Part shown: positions 17,741 through 25,458 of the stretch, piece by piece | How positions within the stretch are numbered: the stretch's first letter is position 1 | Layout: each line of letters starts with the position of its first letter | Source: Bacillus sp. EB106-08-02-XG196 | GTDB lineage: Bacteria > Bacillota > Bacilli > Bacillales > Cytobacillaceae | Reading direction: 5' to 3' | DNA: 64,000 nt | Assembly: GCF_013396335.1 (NCBI RefSeq) | Contig: NZ_JABWSY010000017.1 | Location: forward strand, 87,904-151,903 | Made by a program: the position numbers and the translations under genes | Notes under the pieces: model-generated | Told to the model about the DNA's origin: nothing | The model's input: only the letters and a program-made list of their open reading frames with translations | The model's database searches: none

Positions 17741-18901
17741 GTGGAAACCATTATATGGAACCAACAGGTCGTCAAAAAGAACAACAAAGCACTTGTATTA
17801 CAATTAATTATGGAAAAAGAGCCTATTTCTAGAGCGGACATTTCTCAAGTTTCCGGTTTACACAAAACAACTGTTTCTTCTTTAGTAAATGAACTAATAG
17901 AAGAAGAACTTATTTACGAATCCGGACCAGGGGAATCCAGCGGCGGCCGTCGCCCCGTTATTCTTCATTTTAATAAAATTGCCGGATATGCGGTTGGCGT
18001 TGATATCGGGGTTAACTATGTATTATGTGTCTTGACGGATTTAAAAGGGAATATACTGATTGAAAAAAATGAATCGGTTAACAGGACCCCTTACCCAGCC
18101 ATCATGAGCAAAGTTCAGACTATGATTAGATCCATCATGGAAGAGATGCCTCAGAGCAGATATGGAATTGTCGGGATTGGAGTAGGTGTCCCAGGAATTG
18201 TAAACAAACAAGGTTCTATCCTTCTTGCTCCAAACTTAGGCTGGACCAACATTCAGTTAAAAAAGGACCTGGAGGAATTATTCCAAATTCCAGTCATTAT
18301 TGAAAACGAAGCAAATGCCGGTGCTTTTGGAGAGCAGCAATTTGGTGCAGGTCAAGAATTTCAAAATATGATATATGTTAGTGCTGGGATTGGAATCGGA
18401 GTCGGCATTATTTTAAACAATGAATTATATCAAGGCAAAAATGGATACTCTGGCGAAATGGGACATATGATCATTGATCTCAATGGTAAGCCATGCAGTT
18501 GTGGCAGCAGAGGATGTTGGGAAGCATATGCTTCTGAAAATGCACTTCTAGAAACAGCTGACACAGATTCACTTGAGTCATTGATGAATATGGCAGAGAA
18601 GCATGATGAAACTGCTCAAAGACTTTTTGGAGAAATTGGAACTTACCTTGGGTTTGGGATTAATAACATTATTAACACCTTTAATCCCGACCAGGTTATC
18701 ATTGGCAACCGATTAGCACTTGCAAAAGAATGGATTGAACAGTCAATCGAGAAAACCATTGAAAGCCATACACTTGCGAACCATCAAAAAGACATGCACT
18801 TGAATTTTTCAAAACTTGGAAAATACTCAACAGCACTTGGTGTCTCTGCCTTTGTTGTGGAGAGCTTTATAAAAGAAGAAGTTAGAACTTCTAGAAATTG
18901 A
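17741..18901 (+). CDS. xylR: Xylose-responsive repressor XylR (ROK family)
   Basis: Xylose repressor (386 residues): N-terminal winged HTH (about 10-65, with SRADISQVSGLHKTTVSSLV) and a ROK sugar-binding domain. The latter has the zinc motif CSCGSRGCWE and the sugar-site stretch GEMGHMIID. I chose GTG at 17741 with AAGGAG 10 nt upstream; a TTG 24 nt earlier would include that ribosome site in the coding region. It is divergent from xylA, with two operators in between. Besides xylA it probably controls the YesN/YesM/LplA operon and the GH43 gene, which carry similar boxes. Confidence 0.95.
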   Translation: METIIWNQQVVKKNNKALVLQLIMEKEPISRADISQVSGLHKTTVSSLVNELIEEELIYESGPGESSGGRRPVILHFNKIAGYAVGVDIGVNYVLCVLTDLKGNILIEKNESVNRTPYPAIMSKVQTMIRSIMEEMPQSRYGIVGIGVGVPGIVNKQGSILLAPNLGWTNIQLKKDLEELFQIPVIIENEANAGAFGEQQFGAGQEFQNMIYVSAGIGIGVGIILNNELYQGKNGYSGEMGHMIIDLNGKPCSCGSRGCWEAYASENALLETADTDSLESLMNMAEKHDETAQRLFGEIGTYLGFGINNIINTFNPDQVIIGNRLALAKEWIEQSIEKTIESHTLANHQKDMHLNFSKLGKYSTALGVSAFVVESFIKEEVRTSRN

Positions 18902-18905
18902 AGTC

Positions 18906-18950
18906 AATAAATAATCCATGCTTTTTAAAAAAGCTGGGTTATTTATTTTG
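18906..18950 (+). terminator. Terminator after xylR
   Basis: AATAAATAA ... TTATTTATT outer stem with an inner imperfect stem and T-rich tail, 5 nt after the xylR stop. It is AT-rich but long. Confidence 0.55.
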
Positions 18951-18957
18951 TATACCC

Positions 18958-19017
18958 TTTGTTATTTAACAAAACTTAGTTGCATGAATATACAAAGTAC
19001 CGTTCTTCAGTTATAAT
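18958..19017 (+). promoter_or_regulatory. Promoter and XylR-like boxes of the GH43 gene
   Basis: -35 TATACA (18989-18994), 17-nt spacer, -10 TATAAT (19012-19017). A near-palindrome TTTGTTATTTAACAAA (18958-18973) and a looser box CTTAGTT ... ACAAAG (18975-18997) overlap or abut the -35. This resembles the xylA arrangement but is weaker. Co-regulation by XylR is inferred. Confidence 0.45.
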
Positions 19018-19055
19018 AAATTTGTAATGATCTAAACTATTAAAAGGGAGCTAGT

Positions 19056-20042
19056 ATGATGAAAAATTCAAAGCCTAATGATCCTTTAGTTACGCATATT
19101 TTTACTGCAGACCCTTCCGCACATGTTTTTGAAGGGAGGCTTTATATTTATCCATCACATGACCTTGATCATAATGAACCTTCAAATGATAATGGTGACC
19201 AATACAAGATGGAAGATTACCATATCTTATCCATGGACGATGTAACCGCTCCATGTGTGGACCATGGCGAAGCACTCCATTTAAGAGATATCCCTTGGGC
19301 AAGCAAGCAGCTTTGGGCACCCGATGCGGCTTATAAAAACAAGACGTATTATTTATTCTTCCCAGCACGTGATAAAGATGGGATTTTCAGAATTGGCGTA
19401 GCAACAAGCCCTAATCCAGCAGGACCTTTTATACCAGAAGAAAATTACATACCGGGCAGCTTCAGCATTGACCCAGCTGTTTTAGTAGATGAAGATGAAA
19501 AAGCGTATGTTTACTTTGGCGGGCTTTGGGGAGGACAGTTGGAAAAATGGCAGACAGGAACATATATCCCAGATGCTGAAGGTCCAGCAGCTACAGCACC
19601 TGCTATAGGTCCGAGAGTAGCGGAATTAAACGACGATATGCTGACTTTTAAAAACGATCCGCAGGAAATTTCCATTGTGGATGAAAACGGCAATCCGATT
19701 CTTGCAGGTGACGAAGACCGAAGATATTTCGAGGGTCCATGGGTTCATAAATACAATGGTCTTTACTATCTTTCCTATTCTACCGGTACAACGCATAAAA
19801 TTGTTTATGCAGTAAGTGAAAATCCACAGGGGCCATTTGTGTTCAAAGGGACGATCCTTACCCCAGTAAGCGGCTGGACCACACACCATTCGATTGTCGA
19901 ATTTAATGATAAATGGTATCTGTTCTATCATGATTGCTCGTTATCAGATGGTGTGAATCATAAGCGCTCTGTAAAATATACTGAATTAAAATATAACGAA
20001 GACGGAACAATTCAAACGATAGACCCTTATGGGGATAAATAA
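19056..20042 (+). CDS. Glycoside hydrolase family 43 (xylosidase/arabinofuranosidase)
   Basis: Cytoplasmic five-bladed propeller glycosidase (328 residues, no signal peptide) that removes xylose or arabinose from imported oligosaccharides. The three GH43 acids are visible: base D19 (FTADPSAHV), pKa-tuning D139 (SIDPAVLV) and acid E226 (YFEGPWVHK). Only the catalytic domain is present, without the C-terminal beta-sandwich of long beta-xylosidases, so arabinofuranosidase or short xylosidase activity is possible. Two ATGs in tandem follow AAAGGGAG. It has its own promoter with XylR-like boxes and a strong terminator. Confidence 0.88.
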   Translation: MMKNSKPNDPLVTHIFTADPSAHVFEGRLYIYPSHDLDHNEPSNDNGDQYKMEDYHILSMDDVTAPCVDHGEALHLRDIPWASKQLWAPDAAYKNKTYYLFFPARDKDGIFRIGVATSPNPAGPFIPEENYIPGSFSIDPAVLVDEDEKAYVYFGGLWGGQLEKWQTGTYIPDAEGPAATAPAIGPRVAELNDDMLTFKNDPQEISIVDENGNPILAGDEDRRYFEGPWVHKYNGLYYLSYSTGTTHKIVYAVSENPQGPFVFKGTILTPVSGWTTHHSIVEFNDKWYLFYHDCSLSDGVNHKRSVKYTELKYNEDGTIQTIDPYGDK

Positions 20043-20050
20043 TAAAGTTG

Positions 20051-20083
20051 AAGGCTGGCCTCATGTTGAGGCCAGCCTTTTTG
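20051..20083 (+). terminator. Rho-independent terminator of the GH43 gene
   Basis: Strong stem AAGGCTGGCCTCA / TTGAGGCCAGCCTT with a 2-nt loop and T-tail, 8 nt after the stop codon. Confidence 0.9.
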
Positions 20084-20235
20084 GTAATCCCGTCAGGCTG
20101 GATTACTCAAGTTGCTGAAGCGGAAACGAACGAAGGTATTCCAGTTCTTCTTTACCATCGAATAGTTGATAGTCCCTCCAATGAATGGACAGACACTAGC
20201 GTGGAAATGTTTGAACAGACTTTAAAGTATAAATC
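20084..20235 (+). pseudogene. Remnant of a secreted polysaccharide deacetylase
   Basis: Plus-strand reading gives AEAETNEGIPVLLYHRIVD followed by EWTDTSVEMFEQTLKY, the start of the catalytic domain of GIPVLLYHR-type deacetylases just after a signal-peptide end. No start region precedes it (the GH43 terminator does). After about residue 50 the reading enters the antisense of larC. Both ends of the gene are missing. It meets the truncated 3' end of larC at about 20236-20242, so this looks like one deletion junction. Confidence 0.75.
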
Positions 20236-20241
20236 CATGGC

Positions 20242-21150
20242 TTATCCACCAATGATTACTCGAAGGACATTGGGACGGTCTTTAAAGTCTTTTGTACCTG
20301 CGCCATACCCAATTGATTTTACTTCCATTGATGGAATCGTGCAAAATTCTTCTGCCAGCACTGCTATGATCGCTGCGCCTGTTGGTGTTGTAAGTTCAAA
20401 TCTCACATTGCTCTGTTCAATCGGTACACCTTTTAAAATTTCTAGAGTAGCTGGCGCAGGTACTGGATAAATACCATGATCGATATGTATTCTTCCTGTA
20501 CCTACAGGAATCGCTGAAGACTTTATTTTCTTTATGTCTAATTGATGGAGTAGAATGGCAGCTCCGACAATATCAATAATCGAATCGACTGCACCCACTT
20601 CATGAAAGTGAACTTTTTCTAATGGGACTCCGTGTATATGCCCCTCTGCTTCACCTATTTTTCGAAAGATTTTTAATGAAGTAGCTTTCACTTCGGCTAC
20701 TAATTCGGATGATTCAATCATTTTTACAATATCACTGTAGGAACGGTGATGGTGATGGTGATGGTGTTCATGATGATGATCATGCCCATGTTGGTGATCA
20801 TGCCCATGATGATGATCGTGCTCATGATAATGATCATGCTCATGATGATGATCATGCCCATGATGATGAGTATGCTCTTGATGGTGATCATGCCCATAAT
20901 GATGAGTATGCTCTTGATGGTGATCATGCCCATGATGGTGATCATCAGCTTGAGTCAATAACACATCAAACTTTGTACTTGTGATCCCATTCTTCACGAT
21001 TTTCTTCCATTTCAATTGATATTCATCTTCGAAATGAAGCTTTTTTAATTCTTCCACTAAAACAGTTGGATTGGCACCTGCATCCAGCAGACTTCCAATG
21101 AACATATCACCGCTGATTCCAGAAAAACAATCGATATAAAGTGTTTTCAT
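20242..21150 (-). CDS. larC: Nickel-insertion protein LarC, N-terminal part, with giant His-rich region
   Basis: LarC loads nickel into the pyridinium dithiocarboxylate cofactor of LarA. This protein has 302 residues: the N-terminal domain (DCFSGISGDMFIGSLLDAG), a His-rich segment (about residues 68-135, about 41 His) and the remaining N-terminal module (KVHFHEVGAVDSIIDIVGAA, GAGTKDFKDRPNVLRVIIGG). It stops where LarC proteins normally continue into the CTP-binding C-terminal domain. No LarC2-like reading follows; a deacetylase remnant on the other strand does. So it is probably truncated, not programmed-frameshifted. It overlaps larB by 4 nt. Activity is uncertain. Confidence 0.85.
   Translation of the reverse strand: MKTLYIDCFSGISGDMFIGSLLDAGANPTVLVEELKKLHFEDEYQLKWKKIVKNGITSTKFDVLLTQADDHHHGHDHHQEHTHHYGHDHHQEHTHHHGHDHHHEHDHYHEHDHHHGHDHQHGHDHHHEHHHHHHHRSYSDIVKMIESSELVAEVKATSLKIFRKIGEAEGHIHGVPLEKVHFHEVGAVDSIIDIVGAAILLHQLDIKKIKSSAIPVGTGRIHIDHGIYPVPAPATLEILKGVPIEQSNVRFELTTPTGAAIIAVLAEEFCTIPSMEVKSIGYGAGTKDFKDRPNVLRVIIGG
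20745..20945 (-). repeat. Tandem repeats encoding the His-rich segment of LarC
   Basis: Repeating CAT/CAC, GGx and GAx codons give units such as HDHHQEHTHHYG and HDHHHEHDH. Units near 20860-20930 are almost identical at DNA level, a sign of recent slippage or unequal recombination. All other frames are open too, so overlapping ORFs here are artefacts. Confidence 0.8.
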
Positions 21151-21914
21151 TGCTGCTTTGCTCCTTTTTTTGCTAGGTTATCAATCAATACTGCGTTGTA
21201 TGCCCCACCAAATCCATTGTCGATATTCACCACGCTGATACCGGAGGCGCATGAATTTAACATTGTCAGTAATGCTGACAAACCATAGAAATTTGCACCA
21301 TAACCAATACTTGTAGGAACGGCTATGACCGGATGTGAAACTAGACCGCCAACTACACTTGGAAGAGCACCTTCCATTCCAGCTACTACTACAGAAACAG
21401 TCGCTTGTTGTATTTGTTCAATATTATCAAATAAGCGATGAATCCCAGCTACACCTACATCATAAAAGCGGCGAACTTGACTTCCTAATGCTTCAGCTGT
21501 AACCGCTGCTTCTTCCGCTACTTTAAGGTCTGAAGTACCTGCACAAACGATTGCAATGTACCCTTGATCAGGTTCATTACTGTATGTGTCCTTTTTCCAA
21601 AACAGAATCTGTGCAACATCGTTATAAATTAATTCAGGATTCACCTGAAGGATGTAATCCGCTTTATCCTTTGAAATTCTGGTCACTAATACATTATTTC
21701 CCTTTGATTTGATTGCATCTATGATGGAAAGGATTTGTTCTTTTGTTTTCCCTTCTCCATAAATCACCTCTGGGAACCCTTGGCGATTGTTGCGGTGATG
21801 ATCGACTTTGGCAAACCCTAAATTCTCATATGTGGCTAACTTTTCTTTCGCCTCTGAAACGCTTAATTTTCCCTCTTGAACTTGTGACAATATTTCTTCC
21901 AACAATGTTTTCAC
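21147..21914 (-). CDS. larB: LarB, cofactor carboxylase/hydrolase of the nickel-pincer pathway
   Basis: LarB (255 residues) carboxylates and hydrolyses nicotinic acid adenine dinucleotide to pyridinium-3,5-biscarboxylic acid mononucleotide, the precursor of the nickel-pincer cofactor. The N-terminal region includes LGFAKVDHHRNNRQGFPEV. The C-terminal part is AIR-carboxylase-like (VVAGMEGALPSVVGGL, PTSIGYGANFYG). The length is normal. It follows larE after 103 nt with a hairpin and overlaps larC. Confidence 0.92.
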   Translation of the reverse strand: MKTLLEEILSQVQEGKLSVSEAKEKLATYENLGFAKVDHHRNNRQGFPEVIYGEGKTKEQILSIIDAIKSKGNNVLVTRISKDKADYILQVNPELIYNDVAQILFWKKDTYSNEPDQGYIAIVCAGTSDLKVAEEAAVTAEALGSQVRRFYDVGVAGIHRLFDNIEQIQQATVSVVVAGMEGALPSVVGGLVSHPVIAVPTSIGYGANFYGLSALLTMLNSCASGISVVNIDNGFGGAYNAVLIDNLAKKGAKQQ

Positions 21915-21954
21915 ACACCTTAAACGATCTTGTTTCGATTGAATGTAAGGTCAT

Positions 21955-21999
21955 GACCTCTACTCCCATGCTGCCACCATGTAATTGGAACTAGAGGTC
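21955..21999 (-). other. Hairpin in the larE-larB intergenic gap
   Basis: Arms GACCTCTA...TCC and GGGAGTAGAGGTC (21955-21967 with 21987-21999, one bulge) enclose a 19-nt loop. There is no T-run, so it is not a plain terminator. It could be an mRNA processing or stability element before larB. I saw no fit to a known nickel riboswitch. Confidence 0.35.
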
Positions 22000-22017
22000 C
22001 CTCTCTCCATTTTGTTT

Positions 22018-22830
22018 CTACTTCTCAGCCTGCTGCAAAACCTTATTCATGCTGCCGCTTTTGTAGCCAACAAGATCCATTGTAATATAGCTATATCCAA
22101 ATTCTTGAAGTTTTGCTGTGATTTCTTGATAATGTTCCAATAAGCACTGCATCTCTTGTGGTTCTACTTCAATTCTAGCAATCTCACCATGCGTACGTAC
22201 CCTTACTTGCCGAATTCCAATGGCTCGAATCGCTTGTTCCGATTGATCTATCCTTTTCAGTTTTTCTATTGTAATGTGCTCTCCATAAGCGATCCTTGAT
22301 GAAAGACATGCAAAGGAAGGCTTATCCCATGTTGGCAGACCCATTTGTTGGGAAAGCTCACGAATCTCACTCTTATAAAGATCAGCTTCCTGCAGCGGTC
22401 CCCTTACGTTATATTCTTTCGCCGCCTTTGTACCTGGTCTGTGTTCCCCGAGATCATCTGCGATTAACCCGAAAGCTACATTATTGTAGTTATGCTCCTC
22501 CATGATGGGTACAAGATGCTGGAACAAGCTTTTTTTACAAAAATAGCACCTGTTTGATGTGTTTTCAGAATAACCTGGAATATTTAATTCCGATGTCTGA
22601 ATAACCTCATGTTTTGCTCCTAGCTGTTCAACGAGTTTAATGGCTTCTTGTAATTCCTCAAAAGGGTAGGTTTCACTATCCGCTGTTACAGCCAATACAT
22701 TTTCCCTGCCAAGGGTGTCGAGTGCAGCCTTCAATAAAAATGTACTGTCCACACCACCAGAAAAGGCGATGACGACAGTTTCCATTTCCTTTAATATTTC
22801 TTGAAGTTTGTTATATTTTAATTCCAGCAT
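22018..22830 (-). CDS. larE: LarE sulfur transferase, three-cysteine type
   Basis: PP-loop enzyme (270 residues) that adenylates the LarB product and puts sulfur on its two carboxylates. PP-loop AFSGGVDST is at residues 22-30. C175 in KPSFACLSSR aligns with the sacrificial Cys176 of Lactobacillus plantarum LarE. In addition there is a CX2C pair, C95 and C98 (NRCYFCKK). CX2C plus the third Cys is the signature of LarE from Thermotoga-type organisms, which hold a [4Fe-4S] cluster and need not sacrifice a cysteine. That mechanism is inferred here. It lies 142 nt after larA, with a pdxA remnant in the gap. Confidence 0.92.
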   Translation of the reverse strand: MLELKYNKLQEILKEMETVVIAFSGGVDSTFLLKAALDTLGRENVLAVTADSETYPFEELQEAIKLVEQLGAKHEVIQTSELNIPGYSENTSNRCYFCKKSLFQHLVPIMEEHNYNNVAFGLIADDLGEHRPGTKAAKEYNVRGPLQEADLYKSEIRELSQQMGLPTWDKPSFACLSSRIAYGEHITIEKLKRIDQSEQAIRAIGIRQVRVRTHGEIARIEVEPQEMQCLLEHYQEITAKLQEFGYSYITMDLVGYKSGSMNKVLQQAEK

Positions 22831-22844
22831 GACAATCTCCTTTA

Positions 22845-22972
22845 TTAACGTTTTGGCGCTATTTCAATTGCATGTCTAATCGCCTCAACAAAGCTTTCTT
22901 CACTTGCGATTCCTTTTCCGGCAACATCAAAAGCGGTACCGTGATCGACTAATCCCACTCCATTATCCCCTA
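22845..22972 (-). pseudogene. 3' remnant of pdxA-like dehydrogenase
   Basis: Minus-strand frame ending at 22845 reads GVGLVDHGTAFDVAGKG and ends EAIRHAIEIAPKR, the C-terminus of 4-hydroxythreonine-4-phosphate dehydrogenase (PdxA/PdxA2) family. About 42 codons remain, directly after the larA stop and before the larE ribosome site. PdxA2 acts with four-carbon acid-sugar kinases in other bacteria, so the larA fragment may have replaced part of a sugar-acid operon. Confidence 0.75.
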
Positions 22973-24235
22973 TTACTCTTCCACGTAAGGAATTGTTAGT
23001 GGACCTAATGGTAAAACAGCGATAGACATATTTTCTCCGTAGGTTTGCTTTAATTCCTCCAATGTCTGTTCAATATTATGGGTAGGTTTTAACATAGTAC
23101 TAAGTACTTGTTCATCTGTTAGCTTGGAGTAAACATAGATATCTGCCCAAACTTGGGTGACGGCCTGCTTCTGAACCTGCCATTGATCGAACATCTTAAA
23201 ATTTGAATCATTGATAAGGTCTAATAAAGCTTGAGGGCTATCAGCGAGTTCAAAAATCTTAGAGTAGTTTCCGTGACTTGGAAGTCCATCCGAGCATTCA
23301 GAAGCGACAATAATCGTTCCGCCTTCTTTAACAATTTTATGTGCCGCACTCATCCCTTTAACGGCTTGATAAAGATTTTGGTCGAGTGGGTAACCCGAAT
23401 TGGATGTAATAACGACATCAAATCGATCCTCACACTTGATCATGGCATGTTCTTTTACAAATTCACACCCTTTATCGTGAGCCTCATACAATTCTCCGGC
23501 AAATACTGATGTGATTTCCTTTTCTCTATTTAATGTTACATTAAACATGAAATTAGGCTTACACATCCGATTGATTTCACGAGTCATCTCTTGAACAGGA
23601 TTATCATCCATATTTCCCCATGTTGAACGAGCATCCCCAATCATTCTTGCATTGTGGAAGGTCATGATGGTTTCAATACCCGCAATTCCAGGCATAATCC
23701 CTTTTGGTCCCCCAGAAAATCCAGCAAAAAAATGTGGTTCAATAAAGCCTGTGACAATGCGAAAATCAGCTTCAACGTATTCTTTATTTAAATAGACATC
23801 ACAACCAAACTTGCTTTTTCCAACATTCGACAATGTTTCTTTATCATGGCATTGATTGTTGATGATTCTTATATTATCTACAACCCAATCTCCAAGCATT
23901 TGAACAAATTCTTCCCTTGTTTGATCACGATGGGTACCTGTTCCGTTAATAATAACAAAATTTTCAAATGGAACATGACCAAGTTCTTCAATTAGTACGG
24001 GTACCATCTTGTGATTGGGTGTTGGTCTCGTAATGTCACTGATAACAATGGCCACTTTATCCGTTGCTTTCACCATTTCTTTTAAAGACGCTGTGCCAAT
24101 TGGATTTCTTAATGCCTCTTTTAGTGCTTCCATATCATTTTCTAAACCTGGTAAATGATTAGGTTCTACAATAAACGCATCATTAGGTAACTGAAGAGTA
24201 AGGCCAGTTTTTCCATATAGTAAGGTTGTTTCCAT
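22973..24235 (-). CDS. larA: LarA-family nickel-pincer racemase/epimerase
   Basis: Nickel-pincer enzyme (420 residues) that racemises a 2-hydroxy acid by hydride transfer. All key residues are visible, each six positions before the L. plantarum number: R70, H102 (GTGTHRD), H168, cofactor-bound K178 (EPHFFAGFSGGPKG) and H194 (FHNARMIG). The Tyr/Lys pair of YQAVKGM is also kept. I chose the ATG at 24235 behind GGGGGA. Lactate is the classic substrate, but the KdgT-type permease, glycerate kinase and CdaR-type regulator alongside suggest glycerate or a sugar acid. Family homologues with other hydroxy acids are known. Confidence 0.9.
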   Translation of the reverse strand: METTLLYGKTGLTLQLPNDAFIVEPNHLPGLENDMEALKEALRNPIGTASLKEMVKATDKVAIVISDITRPTPNHKMVPVLIEELGHVPFENFVIINGTGTHRDQTREEFVQMLGDWVVDNIRIINNQCHDKETLSNVGKSKFGCDVYLNKEYVEADFRIVTGFIEPHFFAGFSGGPKGIMPGIAGIETIMTFHNARMIGDARSTWGNMDDNPVQEMTREINRMCKPNFMFNVTLNREKEITSVFAGELYEAHDKGCEFVKEHAMIKCEDRFDVVITSNSGYPLDQNLYQAVKGMSAAHKIVKEGGTIIVASECSDGLPSHGNYSKIFELADSPQALLDLINDSNFKMFDQWQVQKQAVTQVWADIYVYSKLTDEQVLSTMLKPTHNIEQTLEELKQTYGENMSIAVLPLGPLTIPYVEE

Positions 24236-24305
24236 TACAAATCCCCCGCTTTTTTGTTTTTGTTCATTCATGCCGTATTCTGTTTTCTAAAAGGATGAAA
24301 TAACC

Positions 24306-24333
24306 ACACCCCTGAGAGAGTACTCAGGGGTGT
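24306..24333 (-). terminator. Strong hairpin between kdgT and larA
   Basis: Perfect 11-bp inverted repeat ACACCCCTGAG / CTCAGGGGTGT with a 6-nt loop, 9 nt after the kdgT stop. The minus-strand tail is not T-rich, so partial termination or an RNA-stability role is possible. Confidence 0.5.
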
Positions 24334-24341
24334 TAATTTAA

Positions 24342-25457
24342 TTACGCAATATTTTGAGCACCTTGCTTCTTATTTACTATTTCACTTTCTAAAGTACCAT
24401 CAATTCCTTTTCTTTTTTGATACTTATCAACTAAGATAACAGCAATTGGACATAAAACAGCTGTTGTAAGGACGGCAATAGAAATTTGCGCTGTTGCCAG
24501 GTTGGCAATTTCAGCATAGCTAGCTGCTTCCGCTTTACTCATCATCCCTGAACTTGCCGCAACAGCAGCTGCCGCTGCTATGGCTGCTGGAGTACCAACT
24601 GCATTACCTGCCGTAGAGGCTTCCGCCCATGGTGCAATTTGGCTTTTCTCTCTAAATAATTTAAATACTAACATACCAGTAGTCCCTGTTAGAAGAGTCG
24701 TAAGAATTCCGAGTGTTAAACCTGCTGCTACAACAGAAGGATTGAAGAAATTAGCAAAGTTCATGCCAGCACCTAAAGCGAAAGCAAAGAATGGTACCGG
24801 TAAAATTTCTCCTGGCTTTAGGAATTCACGGATCTCAGGATCTAAGTTTCCTATTATCATTCCAATACCAATTGGTAATAAAACGGCGATAAAGGCGATA
24901 ACCGGGAATTTGGAGCCTAATAAACCTAAAGACATTAGTGTAAAGAATGGACCGTCATTTAGCGATAAAACCGCAACTGCTCCTACATCGGAACGGTTTC
25001 CATATTGGCCAGTTAAGGCTGCATACATTCCACCATTTCCGTTTGTCATTGCCGCAATAATGGCAATCGTAGAAAGACCAAACAATCCTGCCATAGGGTC
25101 AAAAAAGTATCCAAAGAGAACACCAATCCCTAATCCTGTTAAATATTTAGAACTTGTAAGTAAGACACCTTTTTTTAAGGCTGTTCCCCCTACTCTTAAA
25201 TTCATTTGACTACCTGCACAGAAAAGGAATAATGCAATAAGAACTAATGCACCATTTTTAAAAAGGGCTTCAGAAAATCCGCCTATTCTTAACATTTCAT
25301 AATTGCCTTCAGCTGTTTGAGCTACACCTAGAGATTTTAAAAAGTCCATAATAACCGGCAAATGTAGTTGATCAATCGTATTTAGTAAAGCTCCTAACAT
25401 AAGAGGGACAACCATCAGACCTCCAGGGACCTTTTCAATCGCTTGTTTAATTTTCAT
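24342..25457 (-). CDS. kdgT: KdgT-family sugar-acid permease
   Basis: Secondary transporter of the 2-keto-3-deoxygluconate permease family (371 residues, about ten membrane helices). N-terminal IKQAIEKVPGGLMVVPLMLGALLN and the middle TNGNGGMYAALTGQYG...SLNDGPFFTLM are family hallmarks. It starts 1 nt after the glycerate kinase stop, so the two are coupled. The imported substrate is not fixed by sequence: 2-keto-3-deoxygluconate, glycerate or another acid are possible, given the kinase and larA beside it. Confidence 0.88.
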   Translation of the reverse strand: MKIKQAIEKVPGGLMVVPLMLGALLNTIDQLHLPVIMDFLKSLGVAQTAEGNYEMLRIGGFSEALFKNGALVLIALFLFCAGSQMNLRVGGTALKKGVLLTSSKYLTGLGIGVLFGYFFDPMAGLFGLSTIAIIAAMTNGNGGMYAALTGQYGNRSDVGAVAVLSLNDGPFFTLMSLGLLGSKFPVIAFIAVLLPIGIGMIIGNLDPEIREFLKPGEILPVPFFAFALGAGMNFANFFNPSVVAAGLTLGILTTLLTGTTGMLVFKLFREKSQIAPWAEASTAGNAVGTPAAIAAAAAVAASSGMMSKAEAASYAEIANLATAQISIAVLTTAVLCPIAVILVDKYQKRKGIDGTLESEIVNKKQGAQNIA

Positions 25458-25458
25458 G

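Noticed and set aside
20242..20470. Programmed ribosomal frameshift joining LarC1 to LarC2
   Set aside because: Frameshifting is known for some larC genes, but no LarC2-like reading follows in any frame; a deacetylase remnant lies there instead.
20048..20470. 140-codon plus-strand gene after the GH43 terminator
   Set aside because: Its first codons come from the terminator and its end from antisense larC; only the middle part is real homology, so it was called a remnant.
20745..20945. Possible CRISPR array in the repeated DNA
   Set aside because: Repeats have no unique spacers, lie in frame inside larC and encode His-rich peptide.
20709..20984. Plus- and minus-strand frames in the His-repeat region of larC
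   Set aside because: They are alternative readings of a low-complexity repeat that leaves all frames open; only the LarC frame has flanking conserved domains.
21955..21999. Nickel-cobalt riboswitch before larB
   Set aside because: Only one simple hairpin is present and the multi-stem layout with conserved G-rich loops that I would expect was not seen.
24580..25209. 209-codon plus-strand frame inside kdgT
   Set aside because: It is antisense to a well-conserved permease, has a composition typical of the reverse of membrane codons (Pro/Lys/Ala-rich) and no ribosome site.
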